From NCBI GenBank assembly GCA_019321725.1, contig CM033108.1:16877799-16941798 (forward strand): a stretch of DNA of 64,000 nucleotides. The letters run 5' to 3'. Below the pieces are notes generated by a model. It saw only the letters and a list, made by a program, of their open reading frames with translations, was not told where the DNA came from and did no database searches. The translations under genes and the position numbers were made by a program. This document shows positions 1-11,419 of the stretch, piece after piece; positions within the stretch are counted from its first letter, which is position 1, and each line of letters opens with the position of its first letter. This DNA comes from Paulownia fortunei (lineage: Eukaryota; Streptophyta; Magnoliopsida; Lamiales; Paulowniaceae).

Positions 1-11
1 CGGGTATCACA
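1..11 (-). repeat. Possible end of a G1-family gypsy LTR at the window edge
   Basis: The first 11 bases are the same as the last 11 bases of the G1 LTRs (10568-10578 and 4282-4292). The sequence that follows, from base 12, looks like C1-type copia LTR. This suggests another G1-family copy ends here and lies mostly to the left of the window. Eleven bases is weak evidence on its own. Confidence 0.4.
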
Positions 12-1426
12 GCATCGGTGTAGAGACACTAGAGCATGTAGACTAGTGCTTGTTAGAGAACAATTACAATGAACCCAATTAAATTTTCTATTGGACTTAC
101 CAATTGTCGAAATTATAATTTTCTAGTTACGATAATGCAAGATTAGTTCCTAAACTTAAGGTAAATTGTACCTTACGAACGACATGTTGCACTTTCATAT
201 ATTTTTCAATTGCCTTACAATTACAAGGAGAATATTATGGGTATAATCATCTTTCTGTATGGAGATTAATAAGTGTCAATTAACAATTCGTCACCTATCT
301 AATTAAATAGGTGAATCTCACATGCTTTCCTTGGTATTTAACTCAGAAGTCCTTGGCAAGCTGGATGAATTATATTAGATGAGGGTTTTCTAAAATTTAT
401 CAAGAAGTCAATGAGACTAGAATGGAATCATAGTCATTAAGTCAAATAGTTTTTCAACTAATAATTCCATGCCCTAAACTTGGTACTCGTATAAGAAATA
501 GGTCCGTTATTCTCTCACCTATATCTAGATAGTTATTATGCATTTTTAGGTACTTTCCATAACTTGTGGATTCTTAGAATTAGTGAGTTGATTACAAGAT
601 AATTGATTAATTGGATTATTAATCGAAATAATTTCAATTATTCAATTAATCTCAAGAGTTGCAAGCCACTATTAACTTATTTGTGAACTAAGGGATCATA
701 CAAAAAGTTGGATAAAGTCCACTTTTATATTAAAAATAATGCAAAAGCTGGAATTAATTAATTATAGTGACTACTTAATGGGGGCTTAAATTAATTTTAT
801 TGTTGAATTTTTGATTAAATTATAAAATTATTAATTATTAAATTAGACTTTATAGGGAGTAGGAAGTCAAGTGGAAATAATTATTTCATTGATTAAATCA
901 ATGAAATAAATTAAACCTATTTAATTTAGATGATAAATTAAATTAATTGATGGGATCAATTAAGTTGGACTTAATTAAATGAATTAAAGTACAAGCTGAA
1001 ATTAATGGGCTTGTAGGAAAGTCCATTAGGAAATTTTAGGAAAGTCCATTAGGAAATTTACTATAAGAATCAAAGTTTTCTATTTGAAAATAGAACCCTA
1101 ATGTGAACACTATGAAGATGGATAAGGAAAGAAGACCGCCTAATCTCACTAGTAGGGTTGGGATTGGAGGAACCCTTTAAAAGGACTACTCATAGCTGAT
1201 TTTTACAAGCTTTTAAAGCTAGAAAAATCAGCCAACACAAGCAAAAATAGTTCATTTTCCTTCATCAAAAATCCATCTTGTCATATCAAAAGTTTTTCAT
1301 CATTTGAATAAAGTTTTTAATTCTTTCTTCACCTATTGAATTAAGAATTAAAGTTCACTAATATATTCTAGATGAGAATTGTGCTATCAAATTTACTAGG
1401 ATACGATCGATAATCTGTAGACGTTC
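12..1426 (+). repeat. Ty1-copia LTR of element C1, left part
   Basis: This stretch matches four other LTR copies in the window (15245-17165 on +; 18553-20555, 28303-30313 and 59241-62104 on -). The shared order of motifs is a TGTTAGAGAAC-like block (51-61), a 'cacctatctaattaaatag' block, runs of ATTAATTAA and 'gatgggcttgtag'-type sequence. It is interrupted after base 1426 by element G1 and resumes at 10584. It is followed by copia gag, so it is read as the 5' LTR of C1. Its first 200-300 bases lie outside the window or were displaced by the copy ending at base 11. Confidence 0.7.
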
Positions 1427-4292
1427 TGTAACACCCCCATTACTACACAACTATATATAATATATAGTAAAATTTAACATGATAGAGCATGTGTGCTGTA
1501 TGCATTATTATTTTTTTTTCATGTAATATATTAATAAATAATAATATTTTCCCACTCACAGACTAATATATATACCTGCAGAGACCCATAACAATCATAA
1601 TATTTATATACCCGTGTACAGAAAAGTTATAAACGTAACACATAGTATAAATCCAAAAACCTAATACAATAGACTATAAAATCAAATAAGTTAACAATCA
1701 ACCCAACAGGTCGTCATCCATGTACACTGATCCTCAGAACCTGTAGGAACCCCAACAGCTTGCCCAGTAAGTCCATGGTATCAAGTATCAATAGACTCAC
1801 CTACAATGCATAAACTATATGAGCTAACGCTCAGCAAGTAAAGATTATGCATGTCAAAGAATAATCTACAATATCAAGTCATGCATCTCAAAATGCTATG
1901 CCCACAATGCAATTTTATGCATCAAATATTTCTCTCAAAATCATTTCTTTCTTGGGCCCCTGACCAACGCTACTATCCATACACCAGAAAAGAGCTCTGC
2001 ACATCGCCATAATCCAATGGCCAATAATCATAAAAGCATGCAAATCCATGCACACTCATACGCATGCAAATCCATACACGCGAACCTACAAATCCATTCA
2101 TAAAACCATGCAAATCCATGCATGCTTCGGTGCACTAGTAGTGGTCAGTAAAACATTTTCCTTTCTCAGAATCATGCCGTGCAATGCACGATTTATCACA
2201 ATGCTTGTATATGATGTATGCACATGCCAATGCCCATGTATGTATGCTCAATGGACATGAATGACAGTAATGCATGCCCTCTACTACGCACATATGATCA
2301 ATGGTATTACATATAAATCATACATTTACTATGTCTATGCATTGTAGTTGCACATGAATCTTTACTTACCTTTCACTTGGTTGGTGGCTTAGTCTAAATT
2401 TGTTTAGTATTCCTCTCCAACCTTAGATGTAAAATAGCCTGTAATATTACCCAACATCAAGCACCATTCCCAATTTGGCAAGTTGAAAGCACAAAATCTC
2501 ATACTAGACCTTAAAACACCAAGCTATAAGCTAACAATCAAGCTTTCACAAACTAGAACCCAATATAGCCCCTCAAATACCTCAATTTCTCATCTTAAAT
2601 ACATGAAAACATCATGTAATTGAAGTATTATAACTCTAATAGCATGTACCTAATTGTTAACACTCAATAGCAACATGTCTAGGTTGAAACATGCTAAGTG
2701 ATCAAATGTGGCAGATTCACATTTTCATATTTTCTTGCTGTCAAGTTTAGTTGCATGATAATTTTAACATCCCTAAACATATCCAATCACTCCCAAATTT
2801 TTACCACACTTAGATAACATGTATATATAAATGTAACCATATCATATAATTGCTAAAAATTACGGATATATCTTTCCAAGTTCAGCTCTCTTCATGACAT
2901 ACTGAAACAGATTGTTTCCTACCGTGACAGTTTTGCACACTTCATGACATTAATGGTTTTGGCACCATTAAGTATATTCAATCACTCCACATTTTCACCA
3001 TACTTAGATAACATATATAAGGAGACAACCAGGTCATATTATTACCAAAAATAATGGATTTAGCTCCTTAATTCAGTTTCCTTCACAGCACACGAAAATA
3101 GATTTTGCTATTTTGGCAGTTTGAGTGTTTCTCAATATCATTCTCTATTTCAATTTCCAACTGATAAAACTTCATTCCAATACTCTTAACTCATATATAG
3201 TCATGTAAATGGTAATAATTATAGGTTTTATTCAACATACCATACACTTTTGAAGCCTAAAACACAAGAAAATAGTAAGATGACAGTTTCTGCCACAAGT
3301 ATTTCCTATTAAGTGTTTGTCATCAAAACCCTTTCTTTGTGCACCAAAGTCTAACTAAAAACTTACTAACACTTTTATAAGAGATATTGAAAGCTTAATA
3401 AACAATAAAACCATTCATAATAATCTGAAAACTAAAGGCAAAACCGTAGATAAGTGTTACCTATGCAGATTTTGAGGTTAACTTGATGGTAATAACTTCT
3501 CCTTTGCTTTTTTTGCTTTTATTTCAACTTGGAATCAATTTGGATCACTTGGAGACCTTAAGGTGTGTGTTTGGAAGATGAAAATGGCTGAAATGAGGGT
3601 CTGGTCGTTGCTTAAGGGTGAAGGGTTTGAGGTGTTAGCTTGAGATGTTAGCTTAAGCTTAATAAGAAAGCATGAGGTGGCAAGTAAATGGAAAAATCTG
3701 ATTTTCTCCCTTATCTTGCAGCCCTAATCTTGTGTGTCTCACCTTTTATTTGGTTGCAACCTATCTTAATCACCATTCATTCCATAGGTAATTCCTATGT
3801 CCGTTCATTGGATCTCCAAACCGATTCGCATCCGATTCTTTAAGAATTATCTAGTTTGCATTTCTAAAATCATATGCACATATGGGCATTGTAATATGAC
3901 ACTTAAATCACATTATATCATGTCTAATATCCCAAGTATGCTAATTTACAAATATATATTTTTAAAATAACTTGATCAAATCAAATTAAACCGTATAAGC
4001 TTACTAGTAACACTTTTAACACTTCCAAAATTATAACCTATATATCCCATCTATATCTAATATTGATCCACCTCATTTTCTTCTTATTTCAATATAAAAT
4101 CAACTACTTAGATTGGAAATTCAATAACTAATACTGTGCAAGAGCTTCAGAATTAAGTTTAATATTCAAGAATGTCGTATAAAATGAAATAAATTATGCA
4201 ATGTCAATAGAAATGCAAATAGCATATAAAATTAACATGTAATGCATGAATCATATTTGTCCATATGAGTAGTAAGAGGTTCGGGTATCACA
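1427..4292 (-). repeat. G1 3' LTR (left copy, 2866 bp)
   Basis: Direct repeat of 7711-10578 with only scattered substitutions and short indels (for example at 1582-1584, 2094-2099 and 2860). It contains a CATGCA-rich block (about 2036-2125). Short open frames inside it, such as 2048-2260, are LTR sequence and not genes. Confidence 0.93.
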
Positions 4293-4303
4293 TCCTCCCT
4301 CCC
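4293..4303 (-). other. G1 polypurine tract
   Basis: On the + strand this is TCCTCCCTCCC, so the element strand reads GGGAGGGAGGA immediately before the 3' LTR. That is the expected place and composition for the primer of plus-strand DNA synthesis. Confidence 0.8.
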
Positions 4304-7300
4304 TTATAAAAATTTCGTCCCCGAAATTTCACTTACCGAAAAAGTTCAGGATTCTTAGTCCTCATTTCATCCTCCATTTCCCAAATAGCTTCTTCTATTG
4401 ATTGACTTCTACTCTGTACTTTAACTAATGAGATATTCTCATTTTGAAGTTACTTTACATCCCTTACTAGAATCTCTATAGGTCTTTATTCATATCTCCA
4501 ACCTCAATTTAGTTCTATTGGTCCCTTTTCAATAGATGATATAGATTCATGATATACTTCCTTAAAATGAACACATGAAACATATTGTGAACTCAAGACA
4601 TTGATGCAAAAAGGTTGAGTTTACAGACAATATTCTCAATTATCTCAATAATGCAAAATAAATCAATATACCTAGGATCAAGTTTGTATGTAACTTCCCC
4701 AAATTTTATTTTATTTTTGCCCAAGCCGCATAATCCATTTCATTGGAGACACCTTCAAAAAATTGATCCCCTATCATAAATTGCAACAATATTCCTCTTT
4801 AATCTGCATAACTCTAGGGTCACCTCTAACGAGTTTCCACACATTAGCAATTTGTTCTACCACTTCTACCATTTCCCAAACCATATTCAACCTAAAAGAA
4901 CACCAATTTCATTTCAATAAAATGATGACCTAAATTTTCTATCATACAATGCCTCATAGAGAACTATCCCAAGTAGCCTTATCACTGTTGTGATAAGAAA
5001 TTCCTCCCAAGAAACAATTTTCTCAATTGACATCAATAATCTAATGCACAATCTCTAAGCATATCTTGCAAAGCCTAATTTATTTGTCCTGGTTGCCCAT
5101 TGATGCATGGATGATCACAATACTAAAATATAATTTTGTTACCAATACCTGAAGTAAGATCTTCTAGGAAGTAGACAAAGACCTTAAATCTACATCAGAA
5201 TTAATAAACCATAAAGTCTAACTACTTCCTATACATTTGTCTTTCCATAGATTTCCATGGAATACCTAAGGTAAATTGAGAAGAATGAGCATATTCAGAT
5301 AACCTATGAACAATAACCCAATTCCATTATCATGTACAAAATTTTTGAATGTCTTCCCATTTCCACCTGAAAATAAAAGCAGAACTAAGTCATTCCAACA
5401 TATGAACTTTTACATATATCCTTTTTTTGTGGCAAACCAAATATTAACGATATATTCCATAATAGCTCGTCTAGTATCCGATATCTGTATATTTTCTTGA
5501 GACCACAAACATCATTATACCACTAAATAAAACAAATAAAAAGTTATATGATCATTACTTAAAACTTAGTCTTGTAATTTCGTATCCCTAATTTTCGCAC
5601 CTCTCTCTTATTAAGTGATTATAATCACTTATCACAAAAATCTATTTAAGTGACTTTTCTACCTTTCATCTTAATCCTAACCTTTCATCGACCTCATTTT
5701 GAGCATTTAGAATTGGATCAAACAAAATTAGTCTTACCAAAATATTAATAAATAGATAATTCACCACTTATTCTAATTCATCCTCTATACAACCTTCAAC
5801 TCCCATAATAGTTTATGATGTAAAATTTCTTTGAATATTAGTCTATTGAGATATTTCATTCCAATGACATCTGTTGTTATATGGATCATATAATATATTC
5901 AGTTACTAATAATATATATCATTTCTTCAGGTTAAACTCCTTTTAAGTATATAGATATTTCAAGTACTTCGTTTTGTAATGTAACATGTAGTATTACATA
6001 AATAATCTAATTAACTCAAAGAGTATCGAGTAATTTTTCTATATTATATCAAACATATACCAAAACACAATGAGATAAACCACTATACACAATAAATAAC
6101 TTATATCTAAAGTTGGAGTCACTACTGAAGCTCAATTCAATTCTCTTTAAGTAATTATAAATTTCTTTCCACTTAGTGAACCATTCAGATTTCATATACC
6201 TGTATGTATGATGAAATAAAGTAGTAACAACTAAGGAGAAATTTTTGACTGAATACCCAATAATATCACTAACCCAGAAAATATTTCTTATTTCTATCAC
6301 ATTTATTGGTCTTCTCTATTTCAGTACATCCTCAAAGTTTTGAATAGTTACAAGGACACTTTCTTAAGAAAATTACTAGTACCAAAATAAATATTATATT
6401 ACATAACCGAAAGCTCGCATTTACTAAATCAAACAAATAATTTCTACTTTCTTAAAGTTTGCAAGATCATATTGAAAGGTCAATCATATTTCTCCTCATT
6501 ATACAATAAAATATCATCAATGAATATCACCCCAAACATACCCATATAGAATCATCAAACCATTATTCATCATGTATATCAAAATAATTAGGATATTAGT
6601 CAACCCAGTGGCACAACAAGAAATTCATAATTAATTCAAACTTAAAATCATTCCTCAAAATCACAGTAGCTCATCTTAATTTATCAAATAAACCTTAATA
6701 TGAAAATCTGTACTTATTACAAATTATTACTCAATTCAGTTGCAATAAAAAAAAAATACATAACCTCAAGATTCATCTTTCTTGTAGGTGAATATGAAGT
6801 GGAGCTTGTTTAGGAGAATTACTAAACCTTAATGCCTTGCCCAACATTATAACAATATCACTTAAGGTTCATCGAATTCCAATAGGTGTATATGATAAAC
6901 TAAAAGAGAGATTGAATTTGTTCTTACAACTATATCCAGGATAAAATCAATTGGTTAGTCAATAACATGCCTAGAAACTTCTTTTCAACATGTATCAAGA
7001 GATCTAAGATCACACAAATGAATTTTTAGTAAACTTGGTCATTTCTAAAAATTCTAACACAACCTAAAGATCGATAATAACTCTTTCTTACAACTCTCTT
7101 ACACGGTATAAAATTATAATTTGATAATCTTCTTTATTTTCTACAAATAGTAAACATTTTCTTGCTATGGCCTCCATAAAATTTCTAAATTTTCATCACT
7201 TATAATTTAAAAGTCTTAATAATCCTGAAATAATCCACCATGCATAATTCTCAATAAATCAATCAACACATTAGGTTATATCATAATCCTAGCCAATATA

Positions 7301-7378
7301 ACAAAATTAACCTACAACTCTTAAAATCTATTTAGTTGATCTTGAACCTCCAGAAGGAATTAAAACATTGTAATTGAC

Positions 7379-7431
<53 letters not shown>

Positions 7432-7693
7432 AGTATCCTATCCAGTCTTATTACATACGTAGTAGATAATAGAGAATATGTAGCTCTAAAGATAGAATAC
7501 CAACCATAAAATTTGTACCTGTTACTACTGATGAGTCTGCCTCAACATTATTTTATACCAAATCTTAAAACACATGGCCAATATTATTCATGAAATACAA
7601 AATGAATTATACGACAAATAAAACTTACTGGCATGGTTGTGCTCCACCAGTTTCAAAGGTCATGTACATGGACAGTCTACAGAACCACAAATT
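4304..7693 (-). pseudogene. Degenerate gypsy pol (RT, RNase H, integrase tail with chromodomain)
   Basis: Reading on the - strand, a reverse-transcriptase core FIDDILLYNEEKYD lies at about 6483-6525. A following frame (6049-6300) resembles the RT/RNase H junction, with WVSD-, SEW- and YS-type blocks. The 3' end (about 4338-4407) reads EEAIWEMEDEMR and then NPELF before a stop, the usual end of a gypsy integrase with a chromodomain. Stops and frameshifts are frequent throughout, and no gag, zinc knuckle or protease was recognised between the PBS and RT. The same decayed stretch recurs at 38956-40196 in another insertion. No functional protein can be made from it. Confidence 0.8.
7382..7429. 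repeat. (AT)24 microsatellite
   Basis: An uninterrupted AT dinucleotide run inside the G1 internal region. The corresponding place in the related insertion (about 39221-39232) has a much shorter run, so the tract differs between copies. Confidence 0.95.
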
Positions 7694-7707
7694 GGGCTCT
7701 GATACCA
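7694..7707 (-). other. G1 primer-binding site (initiator tRNA-Met)
   Basis: The - strand reads TGGTATCAGAGCCC three bases inside the right LTR. This is the standard plant LTR-retrotransposon PBS complementary to the 3' end of initiator tRNA-Met, and it fixes the element's orientation. Confidence 0.95.
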
Positions 7708-7710
7708 CTC

Positions 7711-10578
7711 TGTAACACCCCCATTACTACACAACTATATATATATATAGTAAAATTTAACATGATAGAGCATGTGTGCATGCATTATTATTTTTTTTTC
7801 ATGTAATATATTAATAAATAATAATATTTTCCCACTCACAGACTAATATATATACCTGCAGAGGGCCCATAACAATCATAATATTTATATACCCGTGTAC
7901 AGAAAAGTTATAAACGTAACACATAGTATAAATCCAAAAACCTAATACAATAGACTATAAAATCAAATAAGTTAACAATCAACCCAATAGGTCGTCATCC
8001 ATGTACACTGATCCTCAGAACCTGTAGGAACCCCAACAGCTTGCCCAGTAAGTCCATGGTATCAAGTATCAATAGATTCACCTACAATGCATAAACTATA
8101 TGAGCTAACGCTCAGCAAGTAAAGATTATGCATGTCAAAGAATAATCTACAATATCAAGTCATGCATCTCAAAATGCTATGCCCACAATGCAATTTTATG
8201 CATCAAATATTTCTCTCAAAATCATTTCTTTCTTGGGCCCCTGACCAACGCTACTATCCCATACACCGGAAAAGAGCTCTGCACATCGCCATAATCCAAT
8301 GGCCAATAATCATAAAAGCATGCAAATCCATGCACACTCATACGCATGCAAATCCATACACGCGAACCTACAAATCCATGCATAAAACCATGCAAATCCA
8401 TGCATGCTTCGGTGCACTAGTAGTGGTCAGTAAAACATTTTCCTTTCTCAGAATCATGCCGTGCAATGCACGATTTATCACAATGCTTGTATATGATGTA
8501 TGCACGTGCCAATGCCCATGTATGTATGCTCAATGGACATGAATGACAGTAATGCATGCCCTCTACTACGCACATATGATCAATGGTATTACATATAAAT
8601 CATACATTTACTATGTCTATGCATTGTAGTTGCACATGAATCTTTACTTACCTTTCACTTGGTTGGTGGCTTAGTCTAAATTTGTTTAGTATTCCTCTCC
8701 AACCTTAGATGTAAAATAGCCTGTAATATTACCCAACATCAAGCACCATTCCCAATTTGGCAAGTTGAAAGCACAAAATCTCATACTAGACCTTAAACAC
8801 CAAGCTATAAGCTAACAATCAAGCTTTCACAAACTAGAACCCAATATAGCCCCTCAAATACCAATTTCTCATCTTAAATACATGAAAACATCATGTAATT
8901 GAAGTATTATAACTCTAATAACATGTACCTAATTGTTAACACTCAATAGCAACATGTCTAGGTTGAAACATGCTAAGTGATCAAATGTGGCAGATTCACA
9001 TTTTCATATTTTCTTGCTGTCAAGTTTAGTTGCATGATAATTTTAACATCCCTAAACATATCCAATCACTCCCAAATTTTTACCACACTTAGATAACATG
9101 TATATAAATGTAACCATATCATATAATTGCTAAAAATTACGGATATATCTTTCCAAGTTCAGCTCTCTTCATGACATACTGAAACAGATTGTTTCCTACC
9201 GTGACAGTTTTGCACACTTCATGACATTAATGGTTTTGGCACCATTAAGTATATTCAATCACTCCAACATTTTCACCATACTTAGATAACATATATAAGG
9301 AGACAACCAGGTCATATTATTACCAAAAATAATGGATTTAGCTCCCTTAATTCAGTTTCCTTCACAGCACACGAAAACAGATTTTGCTATTTTGGCAGTT
9401 TGAGTGTTTCTCCAATATCATTCTCTATTTCAATTTCCAACTGATAAAACTTCATTCCAATACTCTTAACTCATATATAGTCATGTAAATGGTAATAATT
9501 ATAGGTTTTATTCAACATACCATACACTTTTGAAGCCTAAAACACAAGAAAATAGTAAGATGACAGTTTCTGCCACAAGTATTTCCTATTAAGTGTTTGT
9601 CATCAAAAACCCTTTCTTTGTGCACCAAAGTCTAACTAAAAACTTACTAACACTTTTATAAGAGATATTGAAAGCTTAATAAACAATAAAACCATTCATA
9701 ATAATCTGAAAACTAAAGGCAAAACCGTAGATAAGTGTTACCTATGCAGATTTTGAGGTTAACTTGATGGTAATAACTTCTCCTTTGCTTTTCTTGCTTT
9801 TATTTCAACTTGGAATCAATTTGGATCACTTGGAGACCTTAAGGTGTGTGTTTGGAAGATGAAAATGGCTGAAATGAGGGTCTGGTCGTTGCTTAAGGGT
9901 GAAGGGTTTGAGGTGTTAGCTTGAGATGTTAGCTTAAGCTTAATAAGAAAGCATGAGGTGGCAAGTAAATGGCAAAATCTGATTTTCTCCCTTATCTTGC
10001 AGCCCTAATCTTGTGTGTCTCACCTATTTTTATTTGGTTGCAACCTATCTTAATCACCATTCATTTCCATAGGTAATTCCTATGTCCGTTCATTGGATCT
10101 CCAAACCGATTCGCATCCGATTCTTAAAGAATTATCTAGTTTGCATTTCTAAAATCATATGCACATATGGGCATTGTAATATGACACTTAAATCACATTA
10201 TATCATGTCTAATATCCCAAGTATGCTAATTTACAAATATATACTTTTAAAATAACTTGATCAAATCAAATTAAACCGTATAAGCTTACTAGTAACACTT
10301 TTAACACTTCCAAAATTATAACCTATATATCCCATCTATATCTAATATTGATCCACCTCATTTTCTTCTTATTTCAATATAAAATCAACTACTTAGATTA
10401 GGAAATTCAATAACTAATACTGTGCAAGAGCTTCAGAATTAAGTTTAATATTCAAGAATGTCGTATAAAATGAAATAAATTATGCAATGTCAATAGAAAT
10501 GCAAATAGCATATAAAATTAACACGTAATACATGAATCAGATTTGGCCATATGAGTAGTAAGAGGTTCGGGTATCACA
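7711..10578 (-). repeat. G1 5' LTR (right copy, 2868 bp)
   Basis: Direct repeat of 1427-4292, starting TGTAACACCC and ending GGGTATCACA. It contains six CATGCA hexamers within 8319-8404. As the 5' LTR it should hold the promoter that drives transcription to the left. The open frame 8132-8542 lies wholly inside it and is not a gene. Confidence 0.93.
8319..8406. promoter_or_regulatory. Cluster of CATGCA (RY-type) motifs in the G1 LTR
   Basis: CATGCA occurs at 8319, 8329, 8345, 8377, 8389 and 8399, the last as CATGCATGC, separated by imperfect 'aaatcca' repeats. CATGCA is the core of the plant RY element bound by B3 factors of the ABI3/FUS3/LEC2 group. A role in LTR transcription is inference. 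The left LTR has the same block with one hexamer mutated. Confidence 0.5.
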
Positions 10579-10583
10579 CGTTC

Positions 10584-10830
10584 CAACGTATAAATATTGA
10601 TAGAAGGATAACATGTGGAACCCTGAACCATTTCTTACCCCAACATCAATAGGAAATCATTAAGGTGTAACTCATGAAACTACTTTTATACAAAAGGGTA
10701 ATTATAACGCTAACTGATTAATCGTATTTGTTATCGAGATATAGGTACTCATGTTCGATATGTAATATCTATTTTATTTAAATTTTAAATTGTTGTTGCG
10801 CTCAGTATCCTGGTACATGTGAACCCAACA
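10584..10830 (+). repeat. Ty1-copia LTR of C1, right part
   Basis: This continues the LTR interrupted at 1426 by G1. It ends GAACCCAACA, which mirrors the TGTT start of this LTR family as a terminal inverted repeat. Together with 12-1426 it gives at least 1.66 kb of LTR. A C1 gag remnant begins shortly after it. Confidence 0.7.
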
Positions 10831-10856
10831 TCAATGTGGGGTAATTTCGTCTTAAA

Positions 10857-11414
10857 GTGAAAAAATTCAACTTTTGCCAAAAACCTTATTTTCTAAAATG
10901 TTATTATGCTCAAATTTTCCAGCCATTTAAAATACATCAGTTTCCTAACAATTATAAGACAACTATTCGTGTGATTTTAAATGGCATCAATATTATTGAG
11001 CCAGTGACTACTCAAGGGGAGAAAATAAAAAAATTTGTCAGGACAGACTTCAAAAAATGGCAATATAAGATATTATTTTATCTCACCATCTTGAACGTGG
11101 CAAAGTTCTTAAGTTATGATACGCTTACTATGATGGAAAAAGAAACAGATTACTAAAATAGAGCAGCATTTGATACATGGAATTATAGTGACTTTTTATG
11201 CAAAAATTATATTATAAATGACCTAAACAATACAGTATATAATATATATAGTTTAGTGGAATCTGGAAAGGCACTACTTGAATCACTTGAAAAAAAGTAC
11301 AGAATAAAGGATGTCGCCTTGAAATAATTCATAGTTGGCAAATTTTTGGACTTCAAAATGGTTGATTCTAATACAGTAATGAGCCAAGTACAGATCTGCA
11401 AATCATTCTGCACG
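10857..11414 (+). pseudogene. Copia gag of C1, N-terminal part
   Basis: Frames here match the plant Ty1-copia gag (UBN2-type). There is an FKKWQYKILFYLTILN-like block near 11050-11090, a WNYSDFLCKNYIIN block near 11179-11220, then LEKKYRIKDVALK and FIVGKFLDFKMVDS up to about 11365. In-frame stops occur, for example after ETDY and after DVALK. The coding sequence is cut at 11414-11419 by the element at 11420-13412 and continues at 13418. Gag would form the virus-like particle; this copy is dead. Confidence 0.8.
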
Positions 11415-11419
11415 ATATA

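Larger units (their letters stand above)
1427..10578 (-). mobile_element. Ty3-gypsy LTR retrotransposon G1, complete with both LTRs
   Basis: The element is bounded by two nearly identical direct LTRs (1427-4292 and 7711-10578), each starting TGTAACACCC and ending GGGTATCACA on the + strand. Perfect 5-bp target duplications CGTTC sit at 1422-1426 and 10579-10583. A PBS complementary to initiator tRNA-Met adjoins the right LTR and a polypurine tract adjoins the left LTR, so the element reads right to left. The internal region is only 3.4 kb, with pol remnants but no recognisable gag. Near-identity of the LTRs points to a recent insertion, yet pol is full of stops, so it probably moved using proteins supplied by another element. 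It sits inside the LTR of copia element C1. Confidence 0.92.

Noticed and set aside
2048..8542. Open frames 2048-2260 and 8132-8542 with repeated His/Thr and Lys/Met-rich residues
   Set aside because: They lie at the same place in the two LTRs of G1, on the strand opposite to the element, and derive from the CATGCA repeat block.
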